From: Orychophragmus violaceus
Taxonomy: Eukaryota; Streptophyta; Magnoliopsida; Brassicales; Brassicaceae
Length of the DNA stretch: 64,000 nt
NCBI GenBank assembly: GCA_030180135.1
Contig: CM058230.1
Location: 105,577,503-105,641,502 of the forward strand
Reading direction: 5' to 3'
Every line of letters starts with the position of its first letter. Position 1 is the stretch's first letter. Below, piece after piece: positions 12,466 to 21,068 of the stretch. The notes below the pieces were generated by a model, which had not been told where the DNA came from, did no database searches, and saw nothing but the letters and a program-made list of their open reading frames with translations. The position numbers and the translations under genes are program-made.

Positions 12466-13765
12466 AATCAAACCAAGGTACCAATACAATGTGAGTCAAT
12501 CGCATTATGCTAATAAAGTATTCGGTCCTAACAATGTCTATCTAAATAACACACCACTCGTCCCGTCTCGGTCCGCTCCTAGGATCGATCATCCTCATGA
12601 TCGTCCGCATGTCCTGAAATGCAACAAAACAACATAAGTATGAATAGTATAACCATCAACTTAGCATTATACAATTCTATATGCTCAATAACCCAATGAA
12701 ACATGAAAAACCCTAAACCGTTCTAATTCCATTCTAATCGGCTAAGTTTCCATATTTGGACCGCGTCACGACCGTTCTGGATCCGCGGTTAAAACCGCGA
12801 TCCTTGTCCGTGCGCGTCATTCCGTGTACCGCGATCAGCGCCTCGGCAGCACGTCCATCCGGTTGGACGGATCAGTACATGCGCGATGCGCGTCAAGCCG
12901 CGTCAGTCCGCCTGTCAGTCCCGATCATGCGCGCATCATCCCGAGCCGACCAGTCCGTGGCGCGCGATCATCCGTACGGACAAAACACACGTCCGGCTAG
13001 CGTCCCGCGATAAGGCACCCGTCGGTACGTAGGGTCGCGACTGTTCACCGCGAACGGACGCGATGGTTCCGCGGACGGTTACCATCGATCCGTTACCGCG
13101 GTGTCTGGTCCGCGACTATCCCGACCATCCGATAGCGGTTTACGGTACGACCGTGTACGCCGATCATTTCCAGACCGTTCAACGCCGATCAGTCCATCCC
13201 ACGGTTTATGATCCGGCTATCTAATCCCGATAAGCCGTCCGACCATCCCATGACCCGGTTGCTCTTCCCACAACCGTCCGATCATCCGCGTATGAACCCA
13301 ACAACCTTTAGCGTCCGCGGTACACGACCCAACCGTTCGAACCGCGATCATGGCCTTTGGCCGATCGCTTGAATGTTCAACCAAGCCGACACTAAAACCG
13401 TGTTGTCTAACCCGGTCCTAGTTCCAGGAGAAGGAGTAGAGGAAGGATGTTATCCGGCCACAACTTAACCGTCCATAGGCCACGGTTTGACCCAAGGCCG
13501 AGAGAAGAGATGGTCACGGTCTAACCTTTGCGGTCGTGGTGGACTTGCCCGGATCACGGCTTGATTCTCCCGCCATAATTCCTCCTTAAGCCGCTCCAAT
13601 TCACCCACCAAAACCCTTGAACAATCGCCGACTCTCTCTCTAGAAAACCGGCCACAAACGCCTTTCTCTCTCTAGTGTTTCACTCGGTTTTTCTTGGCCT
13701 TTGCCTTTAGAAAAATCTGGGTTTTCCCCCTTGTGAACTTCCGCGAAAATGGCCTCCAAGGCTTC

Positions 13766-13773
13766 TATTTATA
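13766..13773 (-). promoter_or_regulatory. TATA box in the 3' LTR
   Basis: Identical copy of the 5' LTR TATAAATA. If used, it would drive read-out transcription leftward through the 3' LTR into the satellite array. Confidence 0.6.
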
Positions 13774-13871
13774 AGCCTTAGATCGCCCCATAACCGCCCA
13801 TGGCAATGGTTGCCTTTGGGACTAGCGAATGGACACAAGTCCCTTGGTGGCCATTCGCTTATGGGCGCTAA

Positions 13872-13896
13872 GATCAGCTAGTGACACTAGCTGATC
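13872..13896. promoter_or_regulatory. 25-bp palindrome in U3 (3' LTR copy)
   Basis: Same arms and spacing as 20830-20854, with no change between the two LTRs. Confidence 0.6.
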
Positions 13897-14100
13897 AGCT
13901 CATTCCACACTTCACACTTCAACCGAGCTGAGCCGAGCTACCCACACTCATTCCAGCTGATTCCCGATTGATTAAGCTCCATTCCAGCTGAGCTTAACCT
14001 AATTCCGTCCATAGAACACTTCCCTTTTGGCCATCTCAGCCTTAAGTTCCTGTTTCTGGTCCTATGGACGCCCAATGGCCCGTAGGCCGGTTCGGGGATG

Positions 14101-17100
14101 TTACAAGTTCTCCCCCCCTTGAAATGGATTCGTCCCCGAATCCGCTCCAAGAATTTCGTCTCTTGTAAACTCCTCAAACCACTCTGGGTAATCAGCCTTC
14201 ATTCGGGCCTCGGTTTCCCAAGTGATCTCCTTAACTCCGTTGCAAATCCATTCCACCTTGACCATCTGAATTACCTTCTTCCTGGTAACTTTTTCCAGTC
14301 GATCCAGGATCCTTAAGGGTCTAGTTTCCAGCGTGAGGTTTGCCTTAAGATCTGCGGGGATCTCGGGCAGAATAACGTCTTGATCCGAGAGGCACTTGCG
14401 CAACTGCGAGACATGGAACACATTGTGAAATGCTTCCATCTCGTTGGGCAAGTCCAACTTGTAGGCCACTTTCCCGACCCTTTCCAGAATCGTGAATGGC
14501 CCCAAGTACCTCGGGTCAAGTTTCCCTCTCTTAGAAACCCTAGCCCTTCCTCTGAAGGTAATCATCTTAAGGTAAACCCGGTCCCCAACTTGGAACTCAA
14601 GGTCTTTCCTCCTCTTGTTGGCATAACTCCTTTGGCGATCTTGCGCCTCCTTCATCTTAGCCTTTAGGAATCGGATTTGCTCGGTGGTCTCGGCAATTAT
14701 GTCCGGTCCAACCACACTAGACTCCCCCACTTGTGTCCAACACAATGGGGTCCTACAAGGCCGGCCATACAACGCTTCATAAGGCGACATCCCGATGCTT
14801 GCTTGATAACTGTTGTTATAAGCAAACTCGGTCAAGGGCAAGTACTTTTCCCAAGAATCGCCCCAATCCAGAACACACGCCCTTAGCATGTCTTCCAGCG
14901 TTTGTATGGTCCTCTCCGACTGTCCATCCGTCTGAGGATGGTAAGCCGTACTCATGTTCACTCTTGTTCCTAGGGCTTTTTGAAAAGCTTGCCAGAAATA
15001 AGAAGTGAACCGACCATCTCGGTCCGACACAATACTTGCTGGAATACCGTGAAGTCTTACGACCTCATCAATGTATCTCTCAGCAAGCTTGCCCACTCCA
15101 TCAGTCTTCTTGATGGCCAAGAAGTGTGCAGACTTGGTCAGCCTGTCCACTACAACCCAAATCGTGTCCTTCCTTAACCGAGTCGCAGGTAGTCCTGTTA
15201 CAAAGTCCATGGTGATGTGATCCCACTTCCATTCCGGAATGGGTAGACTTTGCAATAGGCCACTTGGGACTTGGTGTTCAATCTTAACCAACTGACACGT
15301 TTGGCACTTGGACACCCATTCTGCTATGTCTCTCTTCATCCCGACCCAATGATAGTACCGTTTGAGGTCTTGGTACATCTTGGTCTGTCCAGGATGAATG
15401 GAGAACTTAGACTGATGAGCCATCCTTAAGATTTCTTCCTTAAGGACCTTCACATCGGGAACACACACCCGTCCATTCACCACAATCGTTCCATTGTTGG
15501 TAAACTGGTACTCGGTGTTGTTGTTGTTCACCGACTTGATCAGCTCTTCATCATGATCCTGAGCCAACCGTACACGAGTCAACAGATCCGCCTGATCCGC
15601 CGCTCCAAGGCCGAGTGGCTCATTGTCCACTGACAATGCGTTCAGATGCAAGGACCTGACCAAACCGACCAAAGTCTCTGCATCTTTCTCCACGGCCACC
15701 TCGGTCCTTTTCCGACTCAAGGCGTCTGCTACCAAGTTAGCTTTTCCCGGATGGTAGGTGATGTCTAGATCGTAATCTGCCACCAACTCCATCCATCTTC
15801 TTTGCCTCAGGTTCAATTCAGGCTGAGTGAACACATACTTCAGACTCTTATGGTCGGTGAATAGTTGCACCTTGGCTCCGTAGAGATAAGATCGCCAGAT
15901 CTTTAGTGCAAATCCTACAGCGGCCATTTCGAGATCATGAGTTGGGTAATTACCCTCGTGCTTCCTCAACTGCCTTGAAGCATAAGCAATCACCTTTCCT
16001 TCCTGCATCAGAACACAACCCAGACCGATCCGAGATGCATCTGTATAGACCACGTAAGGCACATTGTCCATGGGCAGGGTCAGGATTGGCGCCTTGGTTA
16101 GCATAACCTTCAAGTCCTGGAAACTCTTCTCCGCGGCCTCCGTCCATTCGAACTTTACGTTCTTTCCGGTTAGCTTAGTCATGGCCTTGGCCATACTTGC
16201 AAAACCCTGGACGAACCGCCTGTAATAACCGGCCAAACCAAGGAAACTCCGAACCTCGGTTGCGTTCCTTGGCCGCGGCCACTCCTCAATCGACCGGATC
16301 TTCTCCGAATCGACCGCAACTCCCTTGTCAGACACGATGTGTCCAAGGAAGCCCACGCTACTCTGCCAGAAACTACACTTGCTCAACTTGGCGTAGAGCT
16401 GGTGTGTCCTCAAGGTCTCTAGTACAATCCTTATATGTTCACGGTGTTCTTCACGGTTCTTGGAGTAGACAAGAATGTCATCAATGAAAATGATCACAAA
16501 CCTATCTAACCATTCCCGGAAAACACTGTTCATCATCTTCATGAAGGCAGCTGGTGCATTTGTTAGACCAAATGGCATGACTACAAACTCGTAGTGACCA
16601 TACCGGGTTCTAAACGCGGTTTTCCTCACGTCCTCAGGCGCTATCGGGATTTGATGGTAACCCGACGCCAGATCGATCTTGGAAAACACGGTTGAACCTT
16701 TTAGTTGATCCAACAGCTCGTCTATCCGAGGCAACGGGTACTTGTTCTTCACAGTGACCCGGTTTATACCGCGGTAGTCGATGCACAGCCGGCGGCTTCC
16801 ATCCTTCTTTTTGACAAAAAGAACGGGAGCGCCCCATGGAGAACTGCTTGGTCTAATAAAACCCTTGTCTAGCAGTTCTTCCAGCTGCTTCTTCAGCTCG
16901 GCCATCTCAGCCGGAGCCATTCTGTACGGAGCCTTAGACAGAGGTTTCGTCCCTGGCTCAAGTTCAATGACGAATGGATCAGACCGGTCAGGCGGTAAGC
17001 CTTCTAAGGCCTTGAACACATCGTCAAAGTCCCGAACCACTGGGATCTCACCAATCTTTACTTCCATCCCCACTTCCTTAGTGGTGATGGTGGCTAGGTA

Positions 17101-17528
17101 TGCCTCGCATCCCCTTTCCAACATCTTCTCTGCTTGGATCGCAGAGACGACCAGACTTCCTGAAGTCGGCCTCACTCCTTGGAACGTGACCTTGCCTTCA
17201 GGTCTATCAAACTTCACCCTTCCCCGGTGACAGTCAATAGTGGCTCGGTTCTGTCCCAACCAATCCATACACAAGATCACCTCGTGATGCTTGAGATGGA
17301 CCACCACTAGGTCAACTGGCATACTTACGCCTCCTATGGAGACTGGTACACCACTAACTAGACCTAGCACGGGCATTACTTGCCCTCCGGCCGCATTTAC
17401 AATGCCTTGGCCCACGACCTGTTCCTTCTGGAACAAGCCTTTCCCTATCATCCTAGGACTAACAAAACTATGTGTAGCCCCGGAATCAAACATAGTCAGT
17501 GTTTCTACACCTCCTACCACAACGGTCC
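14101..17528 (-). CDS. pol: Pol part of Gag-Pol: protease, RT, RNase H, integrase, chromodomain
   Basis: Replication enzymes of the element, predicted as exon 2 of a 1635-aa Gag-Pol (exon 1 is 17619-19098). In fused numbering: protease active site DSGA at 508-511 (17487); RT with VMPFGLTNAP and the catalytic FIDD at 841-844 (about 16488); RNase H with TDAS, E1027, FTDH and the late Asp of VADALSR; integrase zinc finger H1198, H1205, C1235, C1238; integrase core D1268, D1329, E1365 with the D35E spacing of the last pair; a chromodomain-like tail at about 1563-1613 ending YPEWF. No frameshift or internal stop is seen. Without splicing the frame opens only after the TAG at 17578-17580 and has no ATG before the protease site, which argues against independent initiation. 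The stop TAA lies within the 3' LTR. Confidence 0.9.
14106..14120 (-). other. Polypurine tract
   Basis: AAGGGGGGGAGAA followed by CT, immediately before the 3' LTR on the minus strand. It primes plus-strand synthesis. It lies inside the end of the pol reading frame and encodes the final residues GGENL. Confidence 0.88.
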
Positions 17529-17618
17529 CTACACATTCCCACAATGCATATAAGCCCCGCTTTATTTCCCCAATATGCTATGCAGTAATTTGAAGAAATT
17601 AGGGTTCAAGTGACATAC
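17529..17618 (-). other. Putative 90-nt intron between gag and pol
   Basis: Minus-strand segment starting GTATGTCACTT after exon ...ATTACTG and ending GGGAATGTGTAG before exon GGACCGTT. It contains both in-frame stops (TAA 17599-17601, TAG 17578-17580). Its length is a multiple of three. Removal rejoins one Gly codon and links the Gag tail (DAITG) to the protease lead-in (TVVVGG), the arrangement usual in related one-ORF elements, where a VTG..V stretch precedes the protease DSGATHSF (from memory). GC is about 39 percent, lower than the flanking coding sequence. CTTAT about 22 nt before the AG is a weak branch-point candidate. Alternatives are stop-codon readthrough or a decayed insertion; neither explains the clean GT-AG ends. 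Confidence 0.75.
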
Positions 17619-19098
17619 CAGTAATCGCATCGAAGGAGCCGGCCTCTCCCGAGTCCTTCACGAGCTCGTAGATACGGGGATTAGCAGCCGTACCCTTAGT
17701 AGGTCCCGTACGGCCCTCACGACCCCGCTCCACTTTCGGAGCTCCCGACCGTCCGTCTCGGCCACTCGGACGCTCCCGGGCATAGTGTCCCGGTTGTCCA
17801 CAACGGAAACATGTGCGCGGTTTCTCCGTCACTTCCTTGATACCCTCAGCCTGTGGACAGCTCGCGACCTCATGGTCCTTGCTACCACACTTCACGCAGG
17901 TCCTCCTTTTCTTCCAACAACTTCCGGAGTGTTGCTTCCCACAGGAGGTGCATTCCGCGCGGTCAGAGGATTGGTTATCAGCCCCTTGGCCCCATTTCCT
18001 CTTTAGGTCCTTCACAGGTCGGCTGGCCCCCTTGTCTTGCGACTTGGCCACCGCCTGCTTCGCCTCGACCAAATTGGCCTCGACCGTTGCGGCCCGTTCG
18101 ACCAACTCCGAGACAGAATCGTAAGAACAAACCGAGCAGTGGGTCTTAAGTTCCGGACGCAAACCGCGAAGGAACCGACGGACCTGAGCTGGCTCATCCT
18201 CTACGTCCCGTCCCACAAAGCGTCTGAGACGGTCGAACTCGGCCTCATACTCCCGAACCGTCTTGTAACCTTGGACCAAACTCAAATACTTTCCTTCCAT
18301 ACGATCCCAAGCCTCGGCCGGGAAGTACTTCCGGTTGAATTCAGTCTCAAAGTCCTCGAACGACTCGAGAAGGCCCTTGGTGCGTCTGTCCACTGACAGC
18401 CACCAATTATGCGCATCCCCTTCCAGGAAGTGGATCGCAATGTCCTTACGGTAATCCTTTGGACAACGGGTAGAACGGAAGTTCCGGACAAGCCATGACC
18501 TCCATTCATCAGCCTCAAGTGGGTCAGCACTGCCCTTAAAGGGCTTGGTTCCCAACTTGGTGATATGGCCCAAGACGTTGAGATAGTCCACCTTACGGTC
18601 CTTCTTATGAACCAGTGACTCTATCACTACTACGTCTGGGTCGTCATCACTCGGGGCCGAAGTCTCGGGGACTTGGACCCGCGGCTCACCCTCAGCTGAC
18701 TTCTGGCCAGAGATGCTCTGGTTCAAAGTCGTAAGCTGGTCCATGACCGTCTTAAGCAACGTCCACATCTGACCGATGTTCGGGACGGCTGTAAGCGGCT
18801 CACCGTCACCACCACCTGTGGCATCATCATTCTCAAGACCGGTCTCATTGTGGACCGCATGAGAAGATGACTCGCCCATCCGCTCCTCCTCATCCCTAGC
18901 CCGGACGCCCGGTTCGGAAATCCTAGTCCCGTCAGGAACGTGAGGAGCCGGAGGCTCAATGCCTGTCTTGTTAACCTCAGGACCGGTTAACCCAGGCGCA
19001 ACAGGAGTGGTCTGGACCTTCAGGCCTTGGCCGGTCGCAGACACCTCCTTATCCTTATCCTTAGTCCTCTTGGACTTCTTACCAACCTGAAGATTCAT
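17599..19098 (-). CDS. gag: Gag polyprotein (unspliced form, 499 aa)
   Basis: Nucleocapsid/capsid precursor that forms the virus-like particle and packages element RNA. The frame is open up to the LTR, but the first ATG is at 19098, so I start there. A basic N-terminus (KKSKRTKDKDK) is followed by a low-complexity acidic region (about 60-155), a retrotransposon capsid domain (about 185-320, with FLEGDAHNWW and EYEAEFDRL) and three CCHC-type zinc knuckles. Knuckle 1 (C383, C386, H390, C394) is short, with CX2CX3HX3C spacing. Knuckle 2 (C401, C404, H409, C414) is canonical. Knuckle 3 (C430, C433, H438) has Arg at 443 where the last Cys is expected. The final five residues (MSLEP) and the TAA stop at 17599-17601 are read from the putative intron. 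It shares frame with pol. Confidence 0.88.
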   Translation of the reverse strand: MNLQVGKKSKRTKDKDKEVSATGQGLKVQTTPVAPGLTGPEVNKTGIEPPAPHVPDGTRISEPGVRARDEEERMGESSSHAVHNETGLENDDATGGGDGEPLTAVPNIGQMWTLLKTVMDQLTTLNQSISGQKSAEGEPRVQVPETSAPSDDDPDVVVIESLVHKKDRKVDYLNVLGHITKLGTKPFKGSADPLEADEWRSWLVRNFRSTRCPKDYRKDIAIHFLEGDAHNWWLSVDRRTKGLLESFEDFETEFNRKYFPAEAWDRMEGKYLSLVQGYKTVREYEAEFDRLRRFVGRDVEDEPAQVRRFLRGLRPELKTHCSVCSYDSVSELVERAATVEANLVEAKQAVAKSQDKGASRPVKDLKRKWGQGADNQSSDRAECTSCGKQHSGSCWKKRRTCVKCGSKDHEVASCPQAEGIKEVTEKPRTCFRCGQPGHYARERPSGRDGRSGAPKVERGREGRTGPTKGTAANPRIYELVKDSGEAGSFDAITGMSLEP

Positions 19099-19219
19099 CA
19101 AGATACAATAAATATCAAGCAAGCAATCTCCAAGTCCTAATAGTTCTAATGCATTTCTACCGCAGACCTCAACCCGGACGAGTGGTGTAGCCCTAACCCA
19201 AAGCCTAGGAAATAACTCC

Positions 19220-19231
19220 GCTCTGATACCA
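19220..19231 (-). other. Primer-binding site for initiator tRNA-Met
   Basis: TGGTATCAGAGC on the minus strand, starting 3 nt after the 5' LTR. This is the standard 12-base complement of the 3' end of plant initiator tRNA-Met and primes minus-strand cDNA synthesis. From here to the gag ATG at 19098 is a short untranslated stretch. Confidence 0.93.
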
Positions 19232-19262
19232 ACTTGAAACACCCCATCCCGACACTACGGCC

Positions 19263-19276
19263 GGAACGGCCGTTCC
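19263..19276. promoter_or_regulatory. 14-bp palindrome near the U5 end (5' LTR)
   Basis: GGAACGGCCGTTCC, a perfect palindrome 28 bp from the LTR terminus and close to the PBS. In RNA it could form a short stem or a dimer-initiation kissing site (speculative). The identical copy in the 3' LTR is at 12305-12318. Confidence 0.5.
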
Positions 19277-20723
19277 ATTCACTAAGTAATCCGACTTGAG
19301 GTTCGTTCTCAACCTCAAGCCCATTTATTCCATACTTAGTCAAATTCGAGCTTAAGTCAATTCCATTCATTTCGTTTCCATTCAATCTTAACTAAGGCAA
19401 TAAAGGCAAATAGACATTTTATTAATCAAACCAAGGTACCAATACAATGTGAGTCAATCGCATTATGCTAATAAAGTATTCGGTCCTAACAATGTCTATC
19501 TAAATAACACACCACTCGTCCCGTCTCGGTCCGCTCCTAGGATCGATCATCCTCATGATCGTCCGCATGTCCTGAAATGCAACAAAACAACATAAGTATG
19601 AATAGTATAACCATCAACTTAGCATTATACAATTCTATATGCTCAATAACCCAATGCAACATGAAAAACCCTAAACCGTTCTAATTCCATTCTAATCGGC
19701 TAAGTTTCCATATTTGGACCGCGTCACGACCGTTCTGGATCCGCGGTTAAAACCGCGATCCTTGTCCGTGCGCGTCAGTCCGTGTACCGCGATCAGCGCC
19801 TCGGCAGCACGTCCATCCGGTTGGACGGATCAGTACATGCGCGATGCGCGTCAAGCCGCGTCAGTCCGCCCGTCAGTCCCGATCATGCGCGCATCATCCC
19901 GAGCCGACCAGTCCGTGGCGCGCGATCATCCGTACGGACAAAACACACGTCCGGCTAGCGTCCCGCGATAAGGCACCCGTCGGTACGTAGGGTCGCGACT
20001 GTTCACCGCGAACGGACGCGATGGTTCCGCGGACGGTTACCATCGATCCGTTACCGCGGTGTCTGGTCCCCGACTATCCCGACCATCCGATAGCGGTTTA
20101 CGGTACGACCGTGTACGCCGATCATTTCCAGACCATTCAACGCCGATCAGTCCATCCCGCGGTTTATGATCCGGCTATCTAATCCCGATAAGCCGTCCGA
20201 CCATCCCATGACCCGGTTGCTCTTCCCACAACGGTCCGATCATCCGCGTATGAACCCAACAACCTTTAGCGTCCGCGGTACACGACCCAACCGTTCGAAC
20301 CGCGATCATGGCCTTTGGCCGATCGCTTGAATGTTCAACCAAGCCGACACTAAAACCGTGTTGTCTAACCCGGTCCTAGTTCCAGGAGAAGGAGTAGAGG
20401 AAGGATGTTATCCGGCCACAACTTAACCGTCCATAGGCCACGGTTTGACCCAAGGCCGAGAGAAGAGATGGTCACGGTCTAACCTTTGCGGTCGTGGTGG
20501 ACTTGCCCGGATCACGGCTTGATTCTCCCGCCATAATTCCTCCTTAAGCCGCTCCAATTCACCCACCAAAACCCTTGAACAATCGCCGACTCTCTCTCTA
20601 GAAAACCGGCCACAAACGCCTTTCTCTCTCTAGTGTTTCACTCGGTTTTTCTTGGCCTTTGCCTTTAGAAAAATCTGGGTTTTCCCCCTTGTGAACTTCC
20701 GCGAAAATGGCCTCCAAGGCTTC

Positions 20724-20731
20724 TATTTATA
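20724..20731 (-). promoter_or_regulatory. TATA box of the 5' LTR promoter
   Basis: TATAAATA on the minus strand, in an AT-rich pocket (GCTTATAAATAGAAGCC) within an otherwise mixed U3. Initiation would be expected about 25-32 nt downstream, near 20,693-20,700 (inference from plant promoters). The same box is preserved in the 3' LTR at 13766-13773. Confidence 0.7.
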
Positions 20732-20829
20732 AGCCTTAGATCGCCCCATAACCGCCCATGGCAATGGTTGCCTTTGGGACTAGCGAATGGACACAAGTCC
20801 CTTGGTGGCCATTCGCTTATGGGCGCTAA

Positions 20830-20854
20830 GATCAGCTAGTGACACTAGCTGATC
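20830..20854. promoter_or_regulatory. 25-bp near-perfect palindrome in U3 (5' LTR)
   Basis: Arms GATCAGCTAGTG and CACTAGCTGATC are separated by a single A, all 12 pairs complementary. It lies about 100 bp upstream of the TATA box and is followed by another GATCAGCT, so a dimeric transcription-factor site is plausible. No factor is identified. Confidence 0.6.
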
Positions 20855-21063
20855 AGCTCATTCCACACTTCACACTTCAACCGAGCTGACCCGAGCTACC
20901 CACACTCATTCCAGCTGATTCCCGATTGATTAAGCTCCATTCCAGCTGAGCTTAACCTAATTCCGTCCATAGAACACTTCCCTTTTGGCCATCTCAGCCT
21001 TAAGTTCGTGTTTCTGGTCCTATGGACGCCCAATGGCCCGTAGGCCGGTTCGGGGATGTTACA

Positions 21064-21068
21064 CCGGG
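21064..21068. repeat. Target-site duplication, right copy (CCGGG)
   Basis: Matches 12272-12276. Five base pairs is the usual staggered cut of Ty3/gypsy integrases. Confidence 0.95.

Larger units (their letters stand above)
12277..14105 (-). repeat. 3' LTR (1829 bp)
   Basis: Same length as the 5' LTR and offset by 6958 bp. Differences seen by eye include the bases at about 12350, 12699, 12830, 12902, 13111, 13178, 13201, 13274, 13930 and 14050. The Pol stop codon (14101-14103) lies inside this LTR, three bases in from its edge. A possible AATAAA poly(A) signal on the minus strand is at 12460-12465. Confidence 0.95.
19146..19370 (-). other. Upstream ORF in the RNA leader (74 aa)
   Basis: An ATG-initiated frame beginning in the LTR U5 and running across the LTR end and the PBS, stopping 47 nt before the gag ATG, in another frame. 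No recognisable domain. It overlaps fixed cis-signals, so coding function is doubtful, but an ATG here could reduce gag initiation on the full-length RNA. Confidence 0.3.
12277..21063 (-). mobile_element. Complete Ty3/gypsy chromovirus LTR retrotransposon (Tekay-like)
   Basis: An 8787-bp element on the minus strand: two 1829-bp LTRs with TG...CA ends, a primer-binding site complementary to initiator tRNA-Met, Gag, Gag-Pol in the order protease, RT, RNase H, integrase, chromodomain, and a polypurine tract. It is flanked by the 5-bp duplication CCGGG. Domain order with integrase last defines Ty3/gypsy. The C-terminal chromodomain places it among chromoviruses; the CG..EITWE...YPEWF type of tail resembles the Tekay/Del group, not CRM (from memory of the family). 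All catalytic motifs are intact, the LTRs differ at about 10 positions, and the only coding defects seen are the gag-pol stops (probably intronic) and one altered zinc knuckle. It may therefore be recently or still active. Confidence 0.95.
19235..21063 (-). repeat. 5' LTR (1829 bp)
   Basis: On the minus strand it begins TGTAACATCCCCG and ends GGGGTGTTTCA, with the PBS 3 nt beyond. It carries the promoter: TATAAATA at 20724-20731 and a 25-bp dyad about 100 bp upstream of it. The interior (about 19.7-20.3 kb) is GC- and CpG-rich with many GATCATCCG-like motifs. Compared with the 3' LTR I count about 10 single-base differences and no indel, about 99.5 percent identity (by eye). If transcription starts near 20,697, R plus U5 contributes about 1.46 kb to the RNA leader. 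Confidence 0.95.

Noticed and set aside
12756..13013. 85-codon plus-strand ORF in the LTR, also at 19714-19971
   Set aside because: Present twice only because it lies in both LTRs. It is antisense to the element in CpG-rich non-coding LTR and has no recognisable domain.
16781..17230. 149-codon plus-strand ORF inside pol
   Set aside because: Exact antisense shadow of the protease-RT region, where the sense strand has clear conserved motifs.
17545..17601. Programmed frameshift or simple separate gag and pol ORFs
   Set aside because: Gag and pol are already in the same frame, no ATG precedes the protease domain after the stops, and the GT-AG segment explains both stops. Readthrough would have to pass two different stops.
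17813..18396. Plus-strand ORFs of 98-119 codons opposite gag
   Set aside because: Antisense shadows of a GC-rich coding region; no domain or start context.
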